Under the pieces are notes generated by a model. The model saw only the letters and a list, made by a program, of their open reading frames with translations. It did not search any database and was not told where the DNA came from. A program made the translations under genes and the position numbers. This document shows positions 20,098 through 30,032 of a DNA stretch of 51,331 nt, piece after piece; position 1 is the first letter of the stretch, and each line of letters begins with the position of its first letter. Source of the stretch: Shewanella profunda (GTDB taxonomy: Bacteria > Pseudomonadota > Gammaproteobacteria > Enterobacterales > Shewanellaceae); contig NZ_JAKILG010000037.1 of the NCBI RefSeq assembly GCF_023283765.1, positions 1-51,331 of the forward strand, written 5' to 3'.

Positions 20098-20346
20098 TTG
20101 GAATTAATGAATATTGCACGGGTTCGTTGGGCATGTCGCCGTGGAATGCTGGAATTAGATGTATTGTTTCAACCTTTCGTCGAAAATATTTATCAAGATT
20201 TGTCCGATGAAGATAAAGCGGCGTTTATTCGATTATTAGAGTGTGAAGATCCCGAGTTGTTTGTGTGGTTTATGGGTCATGAAGTCTGTCCTGATGCCGA
20301 GTTAGCTCGCATGGTAGTTAAAGTCCGTGGAAGGGCTGCTGCATAG
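20098..20346 (+). CDS. sdhE: FAD assembly factor SdhE (YgfY/CptB)
   Basis: SdhE helps attach FAD covalently to the succinate dehydrogenase and fumarate reductase flavoproteins. The 82-aa product has the RGxxE motif (R15-G-M-L-E19, in ACRRGMLELD) and LLECEDPELFVWFMGH..PDAEL, typical of the family. I accept TTG 20098 as start: GGGAG lies 7 bases upstream and the alignment with E. coli SdhE then needs no gap. ATG 20107 is the alternative. It overlaps ygfX by 20 bases, as the pair does in other gammaproteobacteria. Confidence 0.92.
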   Translation: MELMNIARVRWACRRGMLELDVLFQPFVENIYQDLSDEDKAAFIRLLECEDPELFVWFMGHEVCPDAELARMVVKVRGRAAA

Positions 20347-20767
20347 TTTTAGCGTAAAAGCCTCCTTCGACCAGCGACTCTCGTTGGTCGTTTTTATGTG
20401 CATTTGTTCCTCATCATTACTTATCTGGCCTTATACTGAATTCTTGGTTGTGACTCTGCTGCAGCTGGGATTCTTTTTGCTATCAGTTGGCTTTTTGATA
20501 TGGCAATTGTGGTGGCTTAAGGACTGGCGTTTAAGCTTTGTGCTTAATGGTAAAGGTGACGGTAGGTTATCAACGGGAGAACCGTTCCGAGTATTAAGGC
20601 GCACATGGGTTACGCCCTTTGTATGTTTGATGTATCTCGATGTCGAAGATAAGACTCGTTTACTATTACTTTGGGCCGATATGTTTAATGATGCAGACTA
20701 TCGGCATTTATGCCGCTTATTACTCAAGGCTAAAACGATAGAAGCTAAATCTCACTCTGAGATTTAG
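20327..20767 (+). CDS. ygfX: YgfX (CptA) family inner-membrane protein
   Basis: This 146-aa protein has two adjacent membrane segments (about residues 18-35 and 39-63) and a cytoplasmic C-terminal domain (LWADMFNDADYRHLCRLLL) that matches YgfX of E. coli. YgfX was proposed as the toxin-like partner of SdhE/CptB, affecting cytoskeletal proteins; that role is debated. It starts at GTG 20327 inside sdhE, indicating translational coupling. Its last codons form one half of a 17-bp perfect inverted repeat (20738-20774). Confidence 0.85.
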   Translation: MEGLLHSFSVKASFDQRLSLVVFMCICSSSLLIWPYTEFLVVTLLQLGFFLLSVGFLIWQLWWLKDWRLSFVLNGKGDGRLSTGEPFRVLRRTWVTPFVCLMYLDVEDKTRLLLLWADMFNDADYRHLCRLLLKAKTIEAKSHSEI

Positions 20768-20774
20768 CTTCTAT
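20738..20774. terminator. Hairpin between convergent ygfX and nadB
   Basis: A perfect 17-bp inverted repeat (arms 20738-20754 and 20758-20774, core GAAGCTAAATCTCA) has a 3-base loop. On the minus strand it is followed by CGTTTTAG, so it best fits a nadB terminator. On the plus strand there is no T-run. Most of it lies within the ygfX coding sequence. Confidence 0.65.
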
Positions 20775-20799
20775 AAAGTCTGAAGCGGCAAATTTCCGC

Positions 20800-22413
20800 C
20801 TACTTAACGGGTTGTAAAATCGTAGGATGCGGTGAATCGAGTTTCTCTGGGTGGTCAATATTGTAATGTAGCCCACGGCTTTCCTTGCGCTCCATTGCAC
20901 AGCGAATGATGAGCTCGGCTACTTGTACTAAGTTACGCAGTTCTAACAAATTATTACTCACTCTAAAGTTACTGTAATACTCTTGAATTTCCTGCTGTAA
21001 CATCAAACAACGACGTAGTGCCCGCTCTAAGCGTTTATCTGAGCGTACAATCCCTACGTAGTCCCACATAAATAGACGCAGTTCGTGCCAGTTATGGGCG
21101 ATAACGACTTCTTCATCCGAGTTAGAGACTTTACTCTCATCCCAAGGTGGAATTTGTCCTGGTAATTGGATCTTGTGCAATTGGCTTTCAATATCATGGG
21201 ATGCGGCACGGGCAAACACCAGGCATTCGAGAAGCGAGTTACTCGCAAGGCGGTTAGCCCCATGAAGACCTGTATAGGCGACTTCTCCGATTGCGTAAAG
21301 ACCATTAAGATCCGTTTGGCCATGTAAATCTGTCATCACACCGCCACAGGTATAGTGGGCTGCGGGAACGACCGGAATCGCATCTTTAGTAATATCGATA
21401 CCGAGTTCTAAACAACGGCTATAAATGGTTGGGAAATGTTTAATAATAAAGTCAGCATCTTTGTGACTGATATCTAAATATACACAGTCAGCCCCTAGAC
21501 GTTTCATTTCATAATCGATGGCTCGAGCAACAATATCGCGGGGGGCGAGTTCGGCACGTTCATCAAAATCTGGCATAAAACGGCTACCGTCAGGACGGCG
21601 TAAATAGGCCCCCTCTCCGCGAAGCGCTTCAGTCAACAAAAAGTTACGAGCATCGGCGTGGTACAAACAAGTTGGGTGGAATTGGTTAAACTCCATATTT
21701 GCCACTCGGCAACCTGCACGCCAGGCCATGGCAATCCCGTCACCACTGGCAACATCGGGGTTAGATGTATATTGGTAAACCTTAGAGCTGCCGCCAGTCG
21801 CCAAGGCTATAAATTTGGCTTTAATGGTTTCAACATGTTCTTCATTACGGTTCCACACGTAAGCACCTAGAACGCGATTCCCTGGGCGATTTAGTTTACG
21901 AGTTGTAATTAGGTCAATGGCGTTATAGCGTTCTAATACCTGAATATTAGGATGGGCAAGCGCACGTTCTTGTAAGGTTGTTTGTACTTCCTTACCAGTG
22001 GCATCGGCAGTATGCAAAATACGTCTGTGGCTATGGCCACCTTCACGGGTGAGGTGATAGGGTGCATCCGCAGCATTGCCACCGTTGGTTTCCTCTTTAT
22101 CGAAGGCAACACCACATTTGATAAGCCACTGCATCGCACTTTTGGCATTTTCAGCGGTAAAAGTAACAACTTCCTTATCGCACAGGCCTGCACCAGCAAT
22201 TAAAGTGTCAGCCACATGGGATTCGATAGTGTCGCCCTCATCGAAGACGGAAGCGATACCGCCTTGAGCATAGTAGGTCGACCCTTCAGAGAGTGGGCCT
22301 TTTGAGAGCAGAATTACTTTCGCTTTTTCAGCAAGATGCAAAGCTAGTGTCAGACCTGCGGCACCGCTACCTATGACTAATATGTCAGATTGGTGTTCAA
22401 CTACTTGTTTCAT
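20800..22413 (-). CDS. nadB: L-aspartate oxidase NadB
   Basis: NadB oxidises L-aspartate to iminoaspartate, the first step of de novo NAD synthesis. It can use oxygen or fumarate as electron acceptor. The 537-aa protein has the FAD Rossmann motif GSGAAG at residues 15-20, [12 protein letters not shown], the catalytic region [20 protein letters not shown], and the C-terminal [22 protein letters not shown] flavoprotein C-terminal helical domain follows. It is divergent from rpoE, the same arrangement as in E. coli. Confidence 0.97.
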   Translation of the reverse strand: MKQVVEHQSDILVIGSGAAGLTLALHLAEKAKVILLSKGPLSEGSTYYAQGGIASVFDEGDTIESHVADTLIAGAGLCDKEVVTFTAENAKSAMQWLIKCGVAFDKEETNGGNAADAPYHLTREGGHSHRRILHTADATGKEVQTTLQERALAHPNIQVLERYNAIDLITTRKLNRPGNRVLGAYVWNRNEEHVETIKAKFIALATGGSSKVYQYTSNPDVASGDGIAMAWRAGCRVANMEFNQFHPTCLYHADARNFLLTEALRGEGAYLRRPDGSRFMPDFDERAELAPRDIVARAIDYEMKRLGADCVYLDISHKDADFIIKHFPTIYSRCLELGIDITKDAIPVVPAAHYTCGGVMTDLHGQTDLNGLYAIGEVAYTGLHGANRLASNSLLECLVFARAASHDIESQLHKIQLPGQIPPWDESKVSNSDEEVVIAHNWHELRLFMWDYVGIVRSDKRLERALRRCLMLQQEIQEYYSNFRVSNNLLELRNLVQVAELIIRCAMERKESRGLHYNIDHPEKLDSPHPTILQPVK

Positions 22414-22511
22414 CGGGTATCATGATGTGACTGAGAGTACCATCTATGGTAAACCAACTGACGGATTATGGGTACTTTCCTTTTATCCTTACTTTTTTTG
22501 TATAATTTTAA

Positions 22512-22537
22512 GAACTTTTTCAAAGCACGCGAGTCTA
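22512..22537 (+). promoter_or_regulatory. Sigma-E-type promoter of rpoE
   Basis: GAACTT (22512-22517), a 16-base spacer and TCTA (22534-22537) match the sigma-E consensus (GAACTT, N16, TCTGA-like). It lies about 65 bases upstream of the rpoE start, implying autoregulation as in E. coli. Confidence 0.8.
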
Positions 22538-22602
22538 CATAAGTGAATATGATTCGAGCGACTGAGAAATCAGCATTTTAGATTTGGGAGAAGTCGGCTC
22601 GG

Positions 22603-23181
22603 ATGAGTGGACAAATAAGTGATCAACAATTAGTTGAGCGCGTACAACGGGGAGATAAAAACGCTTTTAACCTGTTAGTGCTTAAATATCAAAGTAAAGT
22701 TATCAGCTTGATTTCGCGATACGTACGTAATCAAGCAGACGTTGCCGATGTAGCACAGGAAGCGTTTATCAAAGCTTATCGAGCTTTGCCAAACTTTCGT
22801 GGAGAAAGTGCGTTTTATACCTGGTTGTACCGTATTGCAGTAAACACTGCGAAAAATTATCTCGTATCACAGGGGCGCAGAGCGCCCGCAAATGATGTTG
22901 ATGCAGAAGATGCCGAATATTATGAAGGCAGTGACGCACTGAAGGAGTTCGCCTCCCCAGAACGGCTAATGTTATCGGATGAAATCAAAAAAGTGATCTT
23001 CGATACCTTAGAAACACTGCCAGAAGAATTGCGAATGGCTATCTCGTTGCGTGAACTAGATGGTATGAGTTACGAAGATATTGCCATAGTCATGGATTGC
23101 CCCGTCGGAACCGTAAGATCACGTATCTTCCGTGCCCGAGAGGCCATCGACAAAAAGCTCCAGCCTCTACTGGAAGAGTAA
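22603..23181 (+). CDS. rpoE: RNA polymerase sigma-E factor (envelope stress)
   Basis: This ECF sigma factor (192 aa) directs transcription of outer-membrane biogenesis and periplasmic folding genes. Region 2 is seen as DVADVAQEAFIKAYRALPNFRGES..TWLYRIAVNTAKN, and region 4 as LPEELRMAISLRELDGMSYEDIA..CPVGTVRSRIFRARE. It is nearly identical to E. coli RpoE. The ribosome site is GGGAG. It heads rpoE-rseA-rseB-rseC and is held inactive by RseA until unfolded outer-membrane proteins trigger proteolysis. Confidence 0.97.
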   Translation: MSGQISDQQLVERVQRGDKNAFNLLVLKYQSKVISLISRYVRNQADVADVAQEAFIKAYRALPNFRGESAFYTWLYRIAVNTAKNYLVSQGRRAPANDVDAEDAEYYEGSDALKEFASPERLMLSDEIKKVIFDTLETLPEELRMAISLRELDGMSYEDIAIVMDCPVGTVRSRIFRAREAIDKKLQPLLEE

Positions 23182-23207
23182 CACCCTTATATTTAGACAG
23201 GTGAACA

Positions 23208-23834
23208 ATGGATAAATTAGGTCAAGAATGGGTATCTGCCGCGGTCGATGGAGAGACTGATGCGCATACCATGGCAGAATTAGTTGCCGATACGCATTCG
23301 CATAGTAAATGGCATAACTATCACATGATAGGTGATGCTATGCGGGGTGAATTACCTCAGACTATTGTGTTAGATCTTTCCGCTAGCATTGCTGCTGCAA
23401 TTGAGCTTGAGCCTGCGATTGTTGCACCTCAAATCACGGCACCTGAAGTCAGTTCTCCGGTAGCACCGCAAGTCGCGGTAAATGCAGGTGGTAGTCGTGT
23501 TGTGCCATTATTCAAGCAATTTGGACAGTATGCGATTGCAGCAACTGTTGCGATGTTTGCGATTGTGGGTGTACAAAATTATAATCAAAGCGCTGATGAT
23601 ATGGCATCGCCATCTCCGGTGTTGATGACTCGCCCATTAGTTGGCAGTGCATCGCCAGTGAGTTTACAAACAGGCGCTGTACAACAGAATCAAGGTTATA
23701 CTAGTGAGCAGATGAATGAGCAACGTCGCAGAATTAATACTTATATCCAAGATCATATGTTGCAACAACGATTGAACACAGGTGTAGTTCTAGAAGACAA
23801 TAACGAGGTTATCCCCGTTCCTGTCAATCAGTAG
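23208..23834 (+). CDS. rseA: Anti-sigma-E factor RseA
   Basis: RseA is a single-pass inner-membrane protein whose cytoplasmic N-terminus binds sigma-E. The 208-aa product has the anti-sigma domain (WVSAAVDGE near residue 8 and WHNYHMIGDAMRGE at 35-48), one membrane segment at about 107-123, and a periplasmic tail. DegS and then RseP cleavage releases sigma-E in the known pathway. It lies 26 bases after rpoE. The region between the anti-sigma domain and the membrane segment is rich in Pro, Val and Ala. Confidence 0.94.
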   Translation: MDKLGQEWVSAAVDGETDAHTMAELVADTHSHSKWHNYHMIGDAMRGELPQTIVLDLSASIAAAIELEPAIVAPQITAPEVSSPVAPQVAVNAGGSRVVPLFKQFGQYAIAATVAMFAIVGVQNYNQSADDMASPSPVLMTRPLVGSASPVSLQTGAVQQNQGYTSEQMNEQRRRINTYIQDHMLQQRLNTGVVLEDNNEVIPVPVNQ

Positions 23835-23846
23835 TAAGGAGTTAGC

Positions 23847-24779
23847 TTGCGTCTAATCCTGTTGGCTTTATTAGCCTTGGTGTTCCCTGCAATGGCGCAG
23901 GAAGATATGCCCGCTAAAGTCTGGCTCGAAAAAATGAGTCAGGCTTTAAAAGAAAAAGAGTTTAAAGCATCAATCATTCAACTTCAGGCCGATCATATTC
24001 GGCCTTTGGTTTATATTCATGGTAAGGTTAATAATCAAGAAGTTGCCTTTCTAGAGTACCTTAATGGGCCTCCTAAAAATGCCGTGCGTGTGGGTAATCG
24101 AGTCACTTTTATTGAGCACGATCAACCTGCTTACAGCATCATATCTAACCATATTCAGGGTGTTTGGCCAGCTGCATTTTCTGCCAATACGGGGGATTTA
24201 GAAGTCGGCTACCAGTTCGTATTGGGTGGTCGTACACGTATTGCTGGGCGTCCAGGGCAAATGATCCGTTTGTTACCTAATGATGAGTTCCGCTATGGGT
24301 TTCAAGTTTGGCTCGATATGGACACTTATCTACCGTTGAGATACGACATGCTGACTCAAGATAAACAATTACTTGAGCAGATTATGGTGATTGAATTGAT
24401 CGAGTTTAGTGAGCCGCCTTCTATTTTACAGGAAGCCTATAAACAAGAGTGGCCTGCGGTTATTGATCAAGCAGAACGTCAAGATGGTCAGAATTGGCAA
24501 TTTTCTTGGTTACCCGCAGGATTTACTGTTGTTGTCCGAGATCACCACCGCTTAATTGGTAGCCATGAGGCGGTTGAATATATTGCACTGACTGATGGGC
24601 TTGCCAATATTTCAGTTTACGTTGCTAGGGCTGGGACAAGTCCATTACCGGAGGAGTTGATTACCCGTAACGGCCTATCGCTTGTTTCTGAAAAGGTGGG
24701 TAATGCTGAAGTTGTTGCCGTCGGCAAAGTTCCCACAGCGACCCTAACTCGCATAGCTAAAAGCCTGACGTTGCAATAG
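23847..24779 (+). CDS. rseB: Periplasmic sigma-E regulator RseB
   Basis: RseB binds the periplasmic part of RseA and shields it from DegS until lipopolysaccharide or lipoprotein signals displace it. The 310-aa product has a signal peptide (cleavage after AMA, residue 17). The mature protein shows the MucB/RseB signatures: LPNDEFRYGFQVWLD, PLRYDMLTQ and, in the C-terminal domain, FSWLPAGFTVV. The start is TTG 23847 with GGAG about 5 bases upstream. It follows rseA by 12 bases. Confidence 0.94.
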   Translation: MRLILLALLALVFPAMAQEDMPAKVWLEKMSQALKEKEFKASIIQLQADHIRPLVYIHGKVNNQEVAFLEYLNGPPKNAVRVGNRVTFIEHDQPAYSIISNHIQGVWPAAFSANTGDLEVGYQFVLGGRTRIAGRPGQMIRLLPNDEFRYGFQVWLDMDTYLPLRYDMLTQDKQLLEQIMVIELIEFSEPPSILQEAYKQEWPAVIDQAERQDGQNWQFSWLPAGFTVVVRDHHRLIGSHEAVEYIALTDGLANISVYVARAGTSPLPEELITRNGLSLVSEKVGNAEVVAVGKVPTATLTRIAKSLTLQ

Positions 24780-24789
24780 GGCGCTGACT

Positions 24790-25263
24790 ATGATGGAAGA
24801 AGTGGCGAGAGTGATTACCTCTGATAAGCACGGTTGGTTGACAGTAGAGGTAGAGCTTAAGAGTACCTGTAAAAGTTGTAGTGGCAGTGAATCCTGTGGT
24901 ACTTCGGCGATTGCTCAGGCATTTTCATCGAAAACACAGCAATTTTCAATTCAAAGTGAGCGTGCTTGTGAACCCGGTGAGCTGTTAAAACTGGGGCTTC
25001 CAGAGAGTGTTATCCTTAAAGCTGCAGCATTGATATACCTTATTCCTCTGCTTGGATTGTTCATCGGTGCTGCTCTAGGGCAGTTTTTCGGTAATCTTCT
25101 TGAGGTTAATCCTAACCTTTTTGCAATAGCATTAGCGACAGTTGGTGCTTTGCTCGCGTGGGTATTTGGTAAAAATAAAGCTAAACAGCTCGAAGTCGAT
25201 GCCCAACCTGTGATTTTGGCTTATTTAGGTGTAGGTGTCAGTTTAGAGAAAATATCCGATTAA
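24790..25263 (+). CDS. rseC: RseC family inner-membrane protein
   Basis: This 157-aa protein has a cytoplasmic cysteine cluster near the N-terminus (CKSCSGSESCG, residues 28-38) and two membrane helices (about 76-95 and 103-125). RseC is a positive modulator of sigma-E in E. coli, and related SoxR-reducing proteins use the cysteines for an iron-sulfur centre; which role applies here is inference. Two ATGs in tandem (24790, 24793) are possible starts. It ends the rpoE operon, before a terminator at 25288-25322. Confidence 0.9.
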   Translation: MMEEVARVITSDKHGWLTVEVELKSTCKSCSGSESCGTSAIAQAFSSKTQQFSIQSERACEPGELLKLGLPESVILKAAALIYLIPLLGLFIGAALGQFFGNLLEVNPNLFAIALATVGALLAWVFGKNKAKQLEVDAQPVILAYLGVGVSLEKISD

Positions 25264-25287
25264 TTTCAGTTGATTAGATTTTTATTC

Positions 25288-25322
25288 ATGGCAATTATCA
25301 TTCGTGCTAATTGCCATTTTTT
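25288..25322 (+). terminator. Rho-independent terminator after rseC
   Basis: A 10-bp stem ATGGCAATTA/TAATTGCCAT with a 10-base loop is followed by TTTTT. It separates the rpoE-rse operon from lepA. Confidence 0.75.
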
Positions 25323-25429
25323 GGCATAAATATAACGAGGAGTGAATCTGATTGGTATTAAAACCGCAATCAGGTACAATTTCGCTCCTTTGAACCGTAT
25401 CCATTTTCAGTATTAGTCATTGCAGCATA

Positions 25430-27220
25430 ATGAAACACATTAGAAACTTCTCAATTATTGCCCATATCGACCATGGTAAATCGACGCTATCAGATCGTCT
25501 TATTCAGGTTTGTGGCGGTTTAACCGACCGTGAAATGGATTCTCAAGTGCTCGATTCTATGGATCTTGAGCGTGAGCGTGGTATCACGATTAAGGCACAA
25601 AGTGTCACTTTGGACTATACGGCCAAAGATGGCCAAGTCTATCAACTCAATTTTATCGATACTCCTGGCCACGTTGACTTTTCCTACGAAGTGTCACGTT
25701 CCTTAGCGGCTTGTGAAGGCGCTTTGCTGGTGGTAGATGCGGGTCAGGGCGTAGAAGCACAGACATTAGCAAACTGTTACACCGCGCTGGATATGAATCT
25801 GGATGTGGTACCTATTTTAAACAAGATTGACTTACCGCAAGCTGATCCAGAGCGTGTTGCCGCCGAGATTGAAGATATTGTTGGCATTGATGCTATGGAT
25901 GCTGTGCGTTGTTCGGCTAAAACCGGTGTCGGTGTCGACGAGGTTTTAGAAGTCATTGTTGCCAAAATTCCGCCGCCAGAAGGTAATCCTGATGCGCCAT
26001 TACAAGCCCTGATTATTGACTCTTGGTTTGATAGCTATCTAGGTGTGGTGTCGTTAGTGCGGATTAAGCATGGCAGCCTGAAGAAAGGTGACAAGTTTAA
26101 GGTGATGTCGACTGGACAAAACCACACTGCGGATCGCGTGGGTATTTTTACCCCAAAACAAACCGACAAAACCGAGCTTAAAACCGGTGAAGTAGGTTTT
26201 GTTATTGCAGGTATTAAGGAAATTCACGGTGCGCCCGTAGGTGATACGCTAACGCTTGCAAAAAATGGTGCGGATAAGCCTTTACCCGGGTTTAAGAAAG
26301 TGAAGCCACAGGTATACGCGGGTGTGTTCCCTATTTCGACCGATGAATATGAGAACTTCCGCGATGCGCTGAACAAACTCAGTTTGAATGATGCTTCATT
26401 ATTCTTCGAACCTGAAAGCTCATCTGCACTCGGTTTTGGTTTCCGTATTGGCTATTTAGGCCTGCTCCACATGGAGATCGTGCAAGAGCGTTTAGAGCGT
26501 GAGTACAACCTAGAGTTGATCACTACAGCGCCAACCGTAGTGTATGAAGTGGTGATGACCAACGGTGAAACGATTTACGTCGATAACCCGTCTGACTTGC
26601 CAGCTATCAACAATATTGAAGAAATGCGTGAGCCGATTGTTGAGGCCAATATTTTAGTGCCCAAAGAATATCTAGGTAACGTGATTACCCTGTGTATTGA
26701 AAAGCGTGGTACTCAGGTCAATATGGTTTACCACGGTAACCAAGTGGCTGTGACTTACCATTTGCCAATGGCAGAAGTGGTGATGGATTTCTTTGACCGA
26801 TTGAAATCAACTAGCCGTGGTTATGCATCACTTGAATATAACTTCATTCGTTTCGATCCCGCTGACATGGTGCGTTTAGATATCCTTATCAACGGTGACC
26901 GTGTCGATGCACTCGCAATGGTTATCCATAGATCCAACATTCGTCACCGTGGTTTAGCTTTAGTTGAAAAGATGAAAGAGCTAATTCCCCGTCAAATGTT
27001 TGATATTGCGATTCAAGCAGCGGTGGGCAGCCAAATTATTGCCCGTTCAACCGTTAAAGCCCTACGTAAAGACGTAACGGCAAAATGTTATGGTGGCGAC
27101 GTTTCCCGTAAGAAAAAACTCTTAAATAAACAAAAAGAGGGTAAAAAACGGATGAAACAAGTCGGTAACGTTGAGGTGCCACAGGAGGCATTTTTAGCGG
27201 TACTTAAGCTCAACGAGTAA
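25430..27220 (+). CDS. lepA: Elongation factor 4 (LepA)
   Basis: This ribosome-bound translational GTPase acts in ribosome assembly and elongation quality. The 596-aa product has G1 AHIDHGKST, switch region RGITIKAQ, G3 DTPGHVDF and G4 NKIDLP. Domains related to EF-G lie in the middle, and the LepA-specific C-terminal domain ends in [28 protein letters not shown]. It is 167 bases from rseC and separated from it by a terminator, so it has its own promoter. Another terminator follows. Confidence 0.98.
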   Translation: MKHIRNFSIIAHIDHGKSTLSDRLIQVCGGLTDREMDSQVLDSMDLERERGITIKAQSVTLDYTAKDGQVYQLNFIDTPGHVDFSYEVSRSLAACEGALLVVDAGQGVEAQTLANCYTALDMNLDVVPILNKIDLPQADPERVAAEIEDIVGIDAMDAVRCSAKTGVGVDEVLEVIVAKIPPPEGNPDAPLQALIIDSWFDSYLGVVSLVRIKHGSLKKGDKFKVMSTGQNHTADRVGIFTPKQTDKTELKTGEVGFVIAGIKEIHGAPVGDTLTLAKNGADKPLPGFKKVKPQVYAGVFPISTDEYENFRDALNKLSLNDASLFFEPESSSALGFGFRIGYLGLLHMEIVQERLEREYNLELITTAPTVVYEVVMTNGETIYVDNPSDLPAINNIEEMREPIVEANILVPKEYLGNVITLCIEKRGTQVNMVYHGNQVAVTYHLPMAEVVMDFFDRLKSTSRGYASLEYNFIRFDPADMVRLDILINGDRVDALAMVIHRSNIRHRGLALVEKMKELIPRQMFDIAIQAAVGSQIIARSTVKALRKDVTAKCYGGDVSRKKKLLNKQKEGKKRMKQVGNVEVPQEAFLAVLKLNE

Positions 27221-27255
27221 TCGTTGGTATGAGCAGTATAATTTAGTTGACTATT

Positions 27256-27277
27256 GCGCCGCAGTTTGCGGCGCTTT
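27256..27277 (+). terminator. Rho-independent terminator after lepA
   Basis: Stem GCGCCGC/GCGGCGC (7 bp, all GC) with loop AGTTT is followed by TTT. The T-run is short, so read-through to lepB is possible. Confidence 0.7.
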
Positions 27278-27392
27278 AGTTAGGTTATTGCATGATTCTG
27301 TGACGTTTTTAGATAAATGCGGTAAGTTAACTAAAGTTCGATATTCACTGAGTTAGGAACCTTTAATTTTTCAGGCAGGAGTTCAATAAGTA

Positions 27393-28310
27393 ATGGCAGC
27401 CTATTTTTCGATTATTTTAGTGTTGGTAACCCTCATTTCGGGGCTTATCTGGTTAGTTGATGTGTTGGTTTTTGCCCCTAAGCGTCGCGATAATTTAGCT
27501 ATGGTAAAGGCTTCACAGGCAAATTTAACCGAAGAAGCCGAATACAATATCATTCGCGAATCAACCCTCGTTGAAACTGCGCACTCTATTTTCCCCGTTA
27601 TCGCTTTTGTATTGATCCTACGCTCATTCATTTACGAACCTTTCCAAATTCCATCAGGTTCTATGATGCCAACCCTGTTGGTAGGTGACTTTATTCTGGT
27701 GGAAAAGTTTAGCTACGGCCTTAAAGATCCTGTATGGCGAACTCAATTAGTAGAAACAGGCGAGCCAAAACGTGGCGATGTGGTGGTGTTTAAATATCCC
27801 GAAAATCCACAAATTGATTATATCAAGCGTGTTGTTGGCTTACCGGGTGATCGCATTATTTACCGAAATAAGCAGTTAATGCTCCAAAAAGCCTGTGGCA
27901 CGGAACAAGGTAATTGCCCGGAACCTGAAGTGGTCGCTCGCACCGAAATTAGCCGCGGTGATTTTAGTCAAGATGGTGTGGCTTTATTGCGTTATAAAGA
28001 ACAATTGGGTGAAGTTGCCCACGATATTTTAATTAATCCAAGCCGCCCTGACATGCTGGGATATTTTAAGCGTGAAGGTAATTTACCCGCAGGTGAATTT
28101 TTAGTGCCAGAAGGCCATTACTTCGCCATGGGTGACAACCGTGATAACAGTACCGACAGTCGCTTCTGGGGTTTTGTGCCTGAAGAAAACCTAGTCGGTA
28201 AAGCGGTAGCAATTTGGATCAGTTTTGAATTTGACCGCTCACAGGCTGGCTTCCTCCCAACTTGGGTGCCAAGTGGTGTGCGTTTTGAGCGTGTAGGTGG
28301 AATTAAATAG
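27393..28310 (+). CDS. lepB: Signal peptidase I (LepB)
   Basis: LepB removes signal peptides from exported proteins at the periplasmic face of the inner membrane. The 305-aa protein has two N-terminal membrane segments (about 3-23 and 62-80). The catalytic serine is in [14 protein letters not shown], the general-base lysine in [13 protein letters not shown], and the C-terminal box is [15 protein letters not shown]. Its stop is 1 base before the rnc start, so lepB-rnc-era-recO form an operon. Confidence 0.97.
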   Translation: MAAYFSIILVLVTLISGLIWLVDVLVFAPKRRDNLAMVKASQANLTEEAEYNIIRESTLVETAHSIFPVIAFVLILRSFIYEPFQIPSGSMMPTLLVGDFILVEKFSYGLKDPVWRTQLVETGEPKRGDVVVFKYPENPQIDYIKRVVGLPGDRIIYRNKQLMLQKACGTEQGNCPEPEVVARTEISRGDFSQDGVALLRYKEQLGEVAHDILINPSRPDMLGYFKREGNLPAGEFLVPEGHYFAMGDNRDNSTDSRFWGFVPEENLVGKAVAIWISFEFDRSQAGFLPTWVPSGVRFERVGGIK

Positions 28311-28311
28311 C

Positions 28312-28992
28312 ATGGAACCGATTAAAAATTTGCCTCGTTTGTGTCGTACTTTAGGTTATGAGTTCGCACAAATTGAACTCTTAACACAAGCCTTGACCCA
28401 TAGAAGTGCGGCAAATAAGCACAATGAACGTTTAGAGTTTTTAGGTGATTCGATTTTATCTATCGTGATATCCGATGCACTTTATCATCAATTTCCTAAG
28501 GCGACCGAAGGCGATTTAAGTCGCATGCGTGCAACCCTAGTGCGAGGTGATACCTTAACTATTATCGCCCAAGAATTTAAACTTGGTGATTATTTATATC
28601 TCGGTCCCGGTGAATTAAAAAGTGGTGGATTTCGCCGAGAATCGATTCTGGCCGATGCGGTAGAAGCCATTATTGGTGCAATTTATCTCGATTCTGATCT
28701 CGAAGTGTGCCGAAAATTACTGCTGACTTGGTATGCCGAGCGTTTAGCTGAAATTCAACCGGGTGTGAGCCAAAAAGATGCTAAAACCTTGCTTCAAGAA
28801 CATTTACAAGGGTTTAAAAAGCCACTGCCTGATTATCAAGTAATCAATATAGAAGGCGATGCCCACGATCAGACATTTACCGTTGAATGTCGTATTGAAG
28901 ACTTGAGTCAAAGCGTGATTGGCGTGGCGAGTTCACGCCGTAAAGCCGAGCAAATCGCGGCCGCTCAAGTATTGGAGTTACTAAAGAAATGA
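28312..28992 (+). CDS. rnc: Ribonuclease III
   Basis: RNase III cleaves double-stranded RNA in rRNA precursors and mRNA leaders. The 226-aa product has the catalytic signature [11 protein letters not shown] with the acidic residues, [10 protein letters not shown] for the second metal site, and a C-terminal double-stranded RNA-binding domain ([20 protein letters not shown]). I start at ATG 28312; the frame is open from GTG 28297, but those five codons overlap lepB and are not conserved. It overlaps era by 4 bases (ATGA). Confidence 0.97.
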   Translation: MEPIKNLPRLCRTLGYEFAQIELLTQALTHRSAANKHNERLEFLGDSILSIVISDALYHQFPKATEGDLSRMRATLVRGDTLTIIAQEFKLGDYLYLGPGELKSGGFRRESILADAVEAIIGAIYLDSDLEVCRKLLLTWYAERLAEIQPGVSQKDAKTLLQEHLQGFKKPLPDYQVINIEGDAHDQTFTVECRIEDLSQSVIGVASSRRKAEQIAAAQVLELLKK

Positions 28993-30005
28993 CCAAAAAA
29001 ACAGACTTGCCAGGTATCGATGCTGCAAAAGCTGCAACTGAGCCGAGTTTAGATGAATTACTGGCAAGGATGAATGCGGCTGCGCCAACGCCGTCGGCCC
29101 AATACGATGTCACTTATTGTGGCATGGTGGCGATTATTGGTCGCCCTAACGTGGGTAAATCAACTTTGCTCAATCGTTTGCTTGGCCAAAAGATAAGCAT
29201 TACCTCTAAAAAGCCACAAACGACCCGTCACCGTATTATGGGTATTCATACCGATGGTCCTAAGCAAATCGTGTTTATCGATACGCCAGGACTGCATATT
29301 GAAGAGCAGCGGGCGATTAACCGTCTGATGAACCGCGCCGCAGCAAGTTCGCTTGCCGATGTGGCTATGGTGATCTTTGTGGTTGATGGCATGACGTGGA
29401 CTGCTGATGATGAAATGGTCTTAAGCAAACTACGCCGTGGCGGTGAAGAACGTAAAACCATTCTAGCCATCAATAAAGTGGATAATATCAAAGATAAAGA
29501 AGCTCTTTTTCCCTATTTGGAAGAAGTGGCGAAGAAGTATCCCTTCGATGAAATTTTGCCGATTTCAGCCAGCAAAGGCACCAACGTACAGCGCATTTTA
29601 GAATTAGCAGCGGCATCTTTGCCACAAAACCCGTTCTTCTTCCCAGAAGACTATGTTACAGACCGTTCGCAGCGATTTATGGCGTCGGAAATTGTGCGTG
29701 AAAAACTGATGCGCTTCCTAGGGGATGAATTACCCTATGATGCGACGGTTGAGATCGAGCAGTTTAAGATGATGGAGAATGGCGTTTATCAGATTAATGC
29801 CCTGATCCTCGTCGAGCGTGAAGGCCAAAAACGTATGGTGATCGGTAGCAAGGGCGAACGTATTCGCACTATCGCGACCCAAGCCCGCTTAGATATGGAG
29901 ACTTTGTTTGATAATAAAGTCTTCCTCGAAGTGTGGGTGAAAGTGAAATCCGGTTGGGCCGATGATGAACGCGCCCTACGTAGCTTAGGTTACGGTGACG
30001 ATTAA
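28989..30005 (+). CDS. era: GTPase Era, with an N-terminal extension
   Basis: Era is a ribosome-assembly GTPase that binds the 3' end of 16S rRNA. The 338-aa product has G1 GRPNVGKST (residues 51-59), G3 DTPGL and G4 NKVD, and a C-terminal KH domain around [13 protein letters not shown]. It carries about 36 residues before the conserved YCG that starts the E. coli GTPase domain. The 4-base overlap with rnc supports the upstream start. ATG 29070 (residue 28) is a possible alternative without proper ribosome spacing. Confidence 0.96.
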   Translation: MTKKTDLPGIDAAKAATEPSLDELLARMNAAAPTPSAQYDVTYCGMVAIIGRPNVGKSTLLNRLLGQKISITSKKPQTTRHRIMGIHTDGPKQIVFIDTPGLHIEEQRAINRLMNRAAASSLADVAMVIFVVDGMTWTADDEMVLSKLRRGGEERKTILAINKVDNIKDKEALFPYLEEVAKKYPFDEILPISASKGTNVQRILELAAASLPQNPFFFPEDYVTDRSQRFMASEIVREKLMRFLGDELPYDATVEIEQFKMMENGVYQINALILVEREGQKRMVIGSKGERIRTIATQARLDMETLFDNKVFLEVWVKVKSGWADDERALRSLGYGDD

Positions 30006-30032
30006 CCCCTTAATCTTTGAGTACGCTTATCG

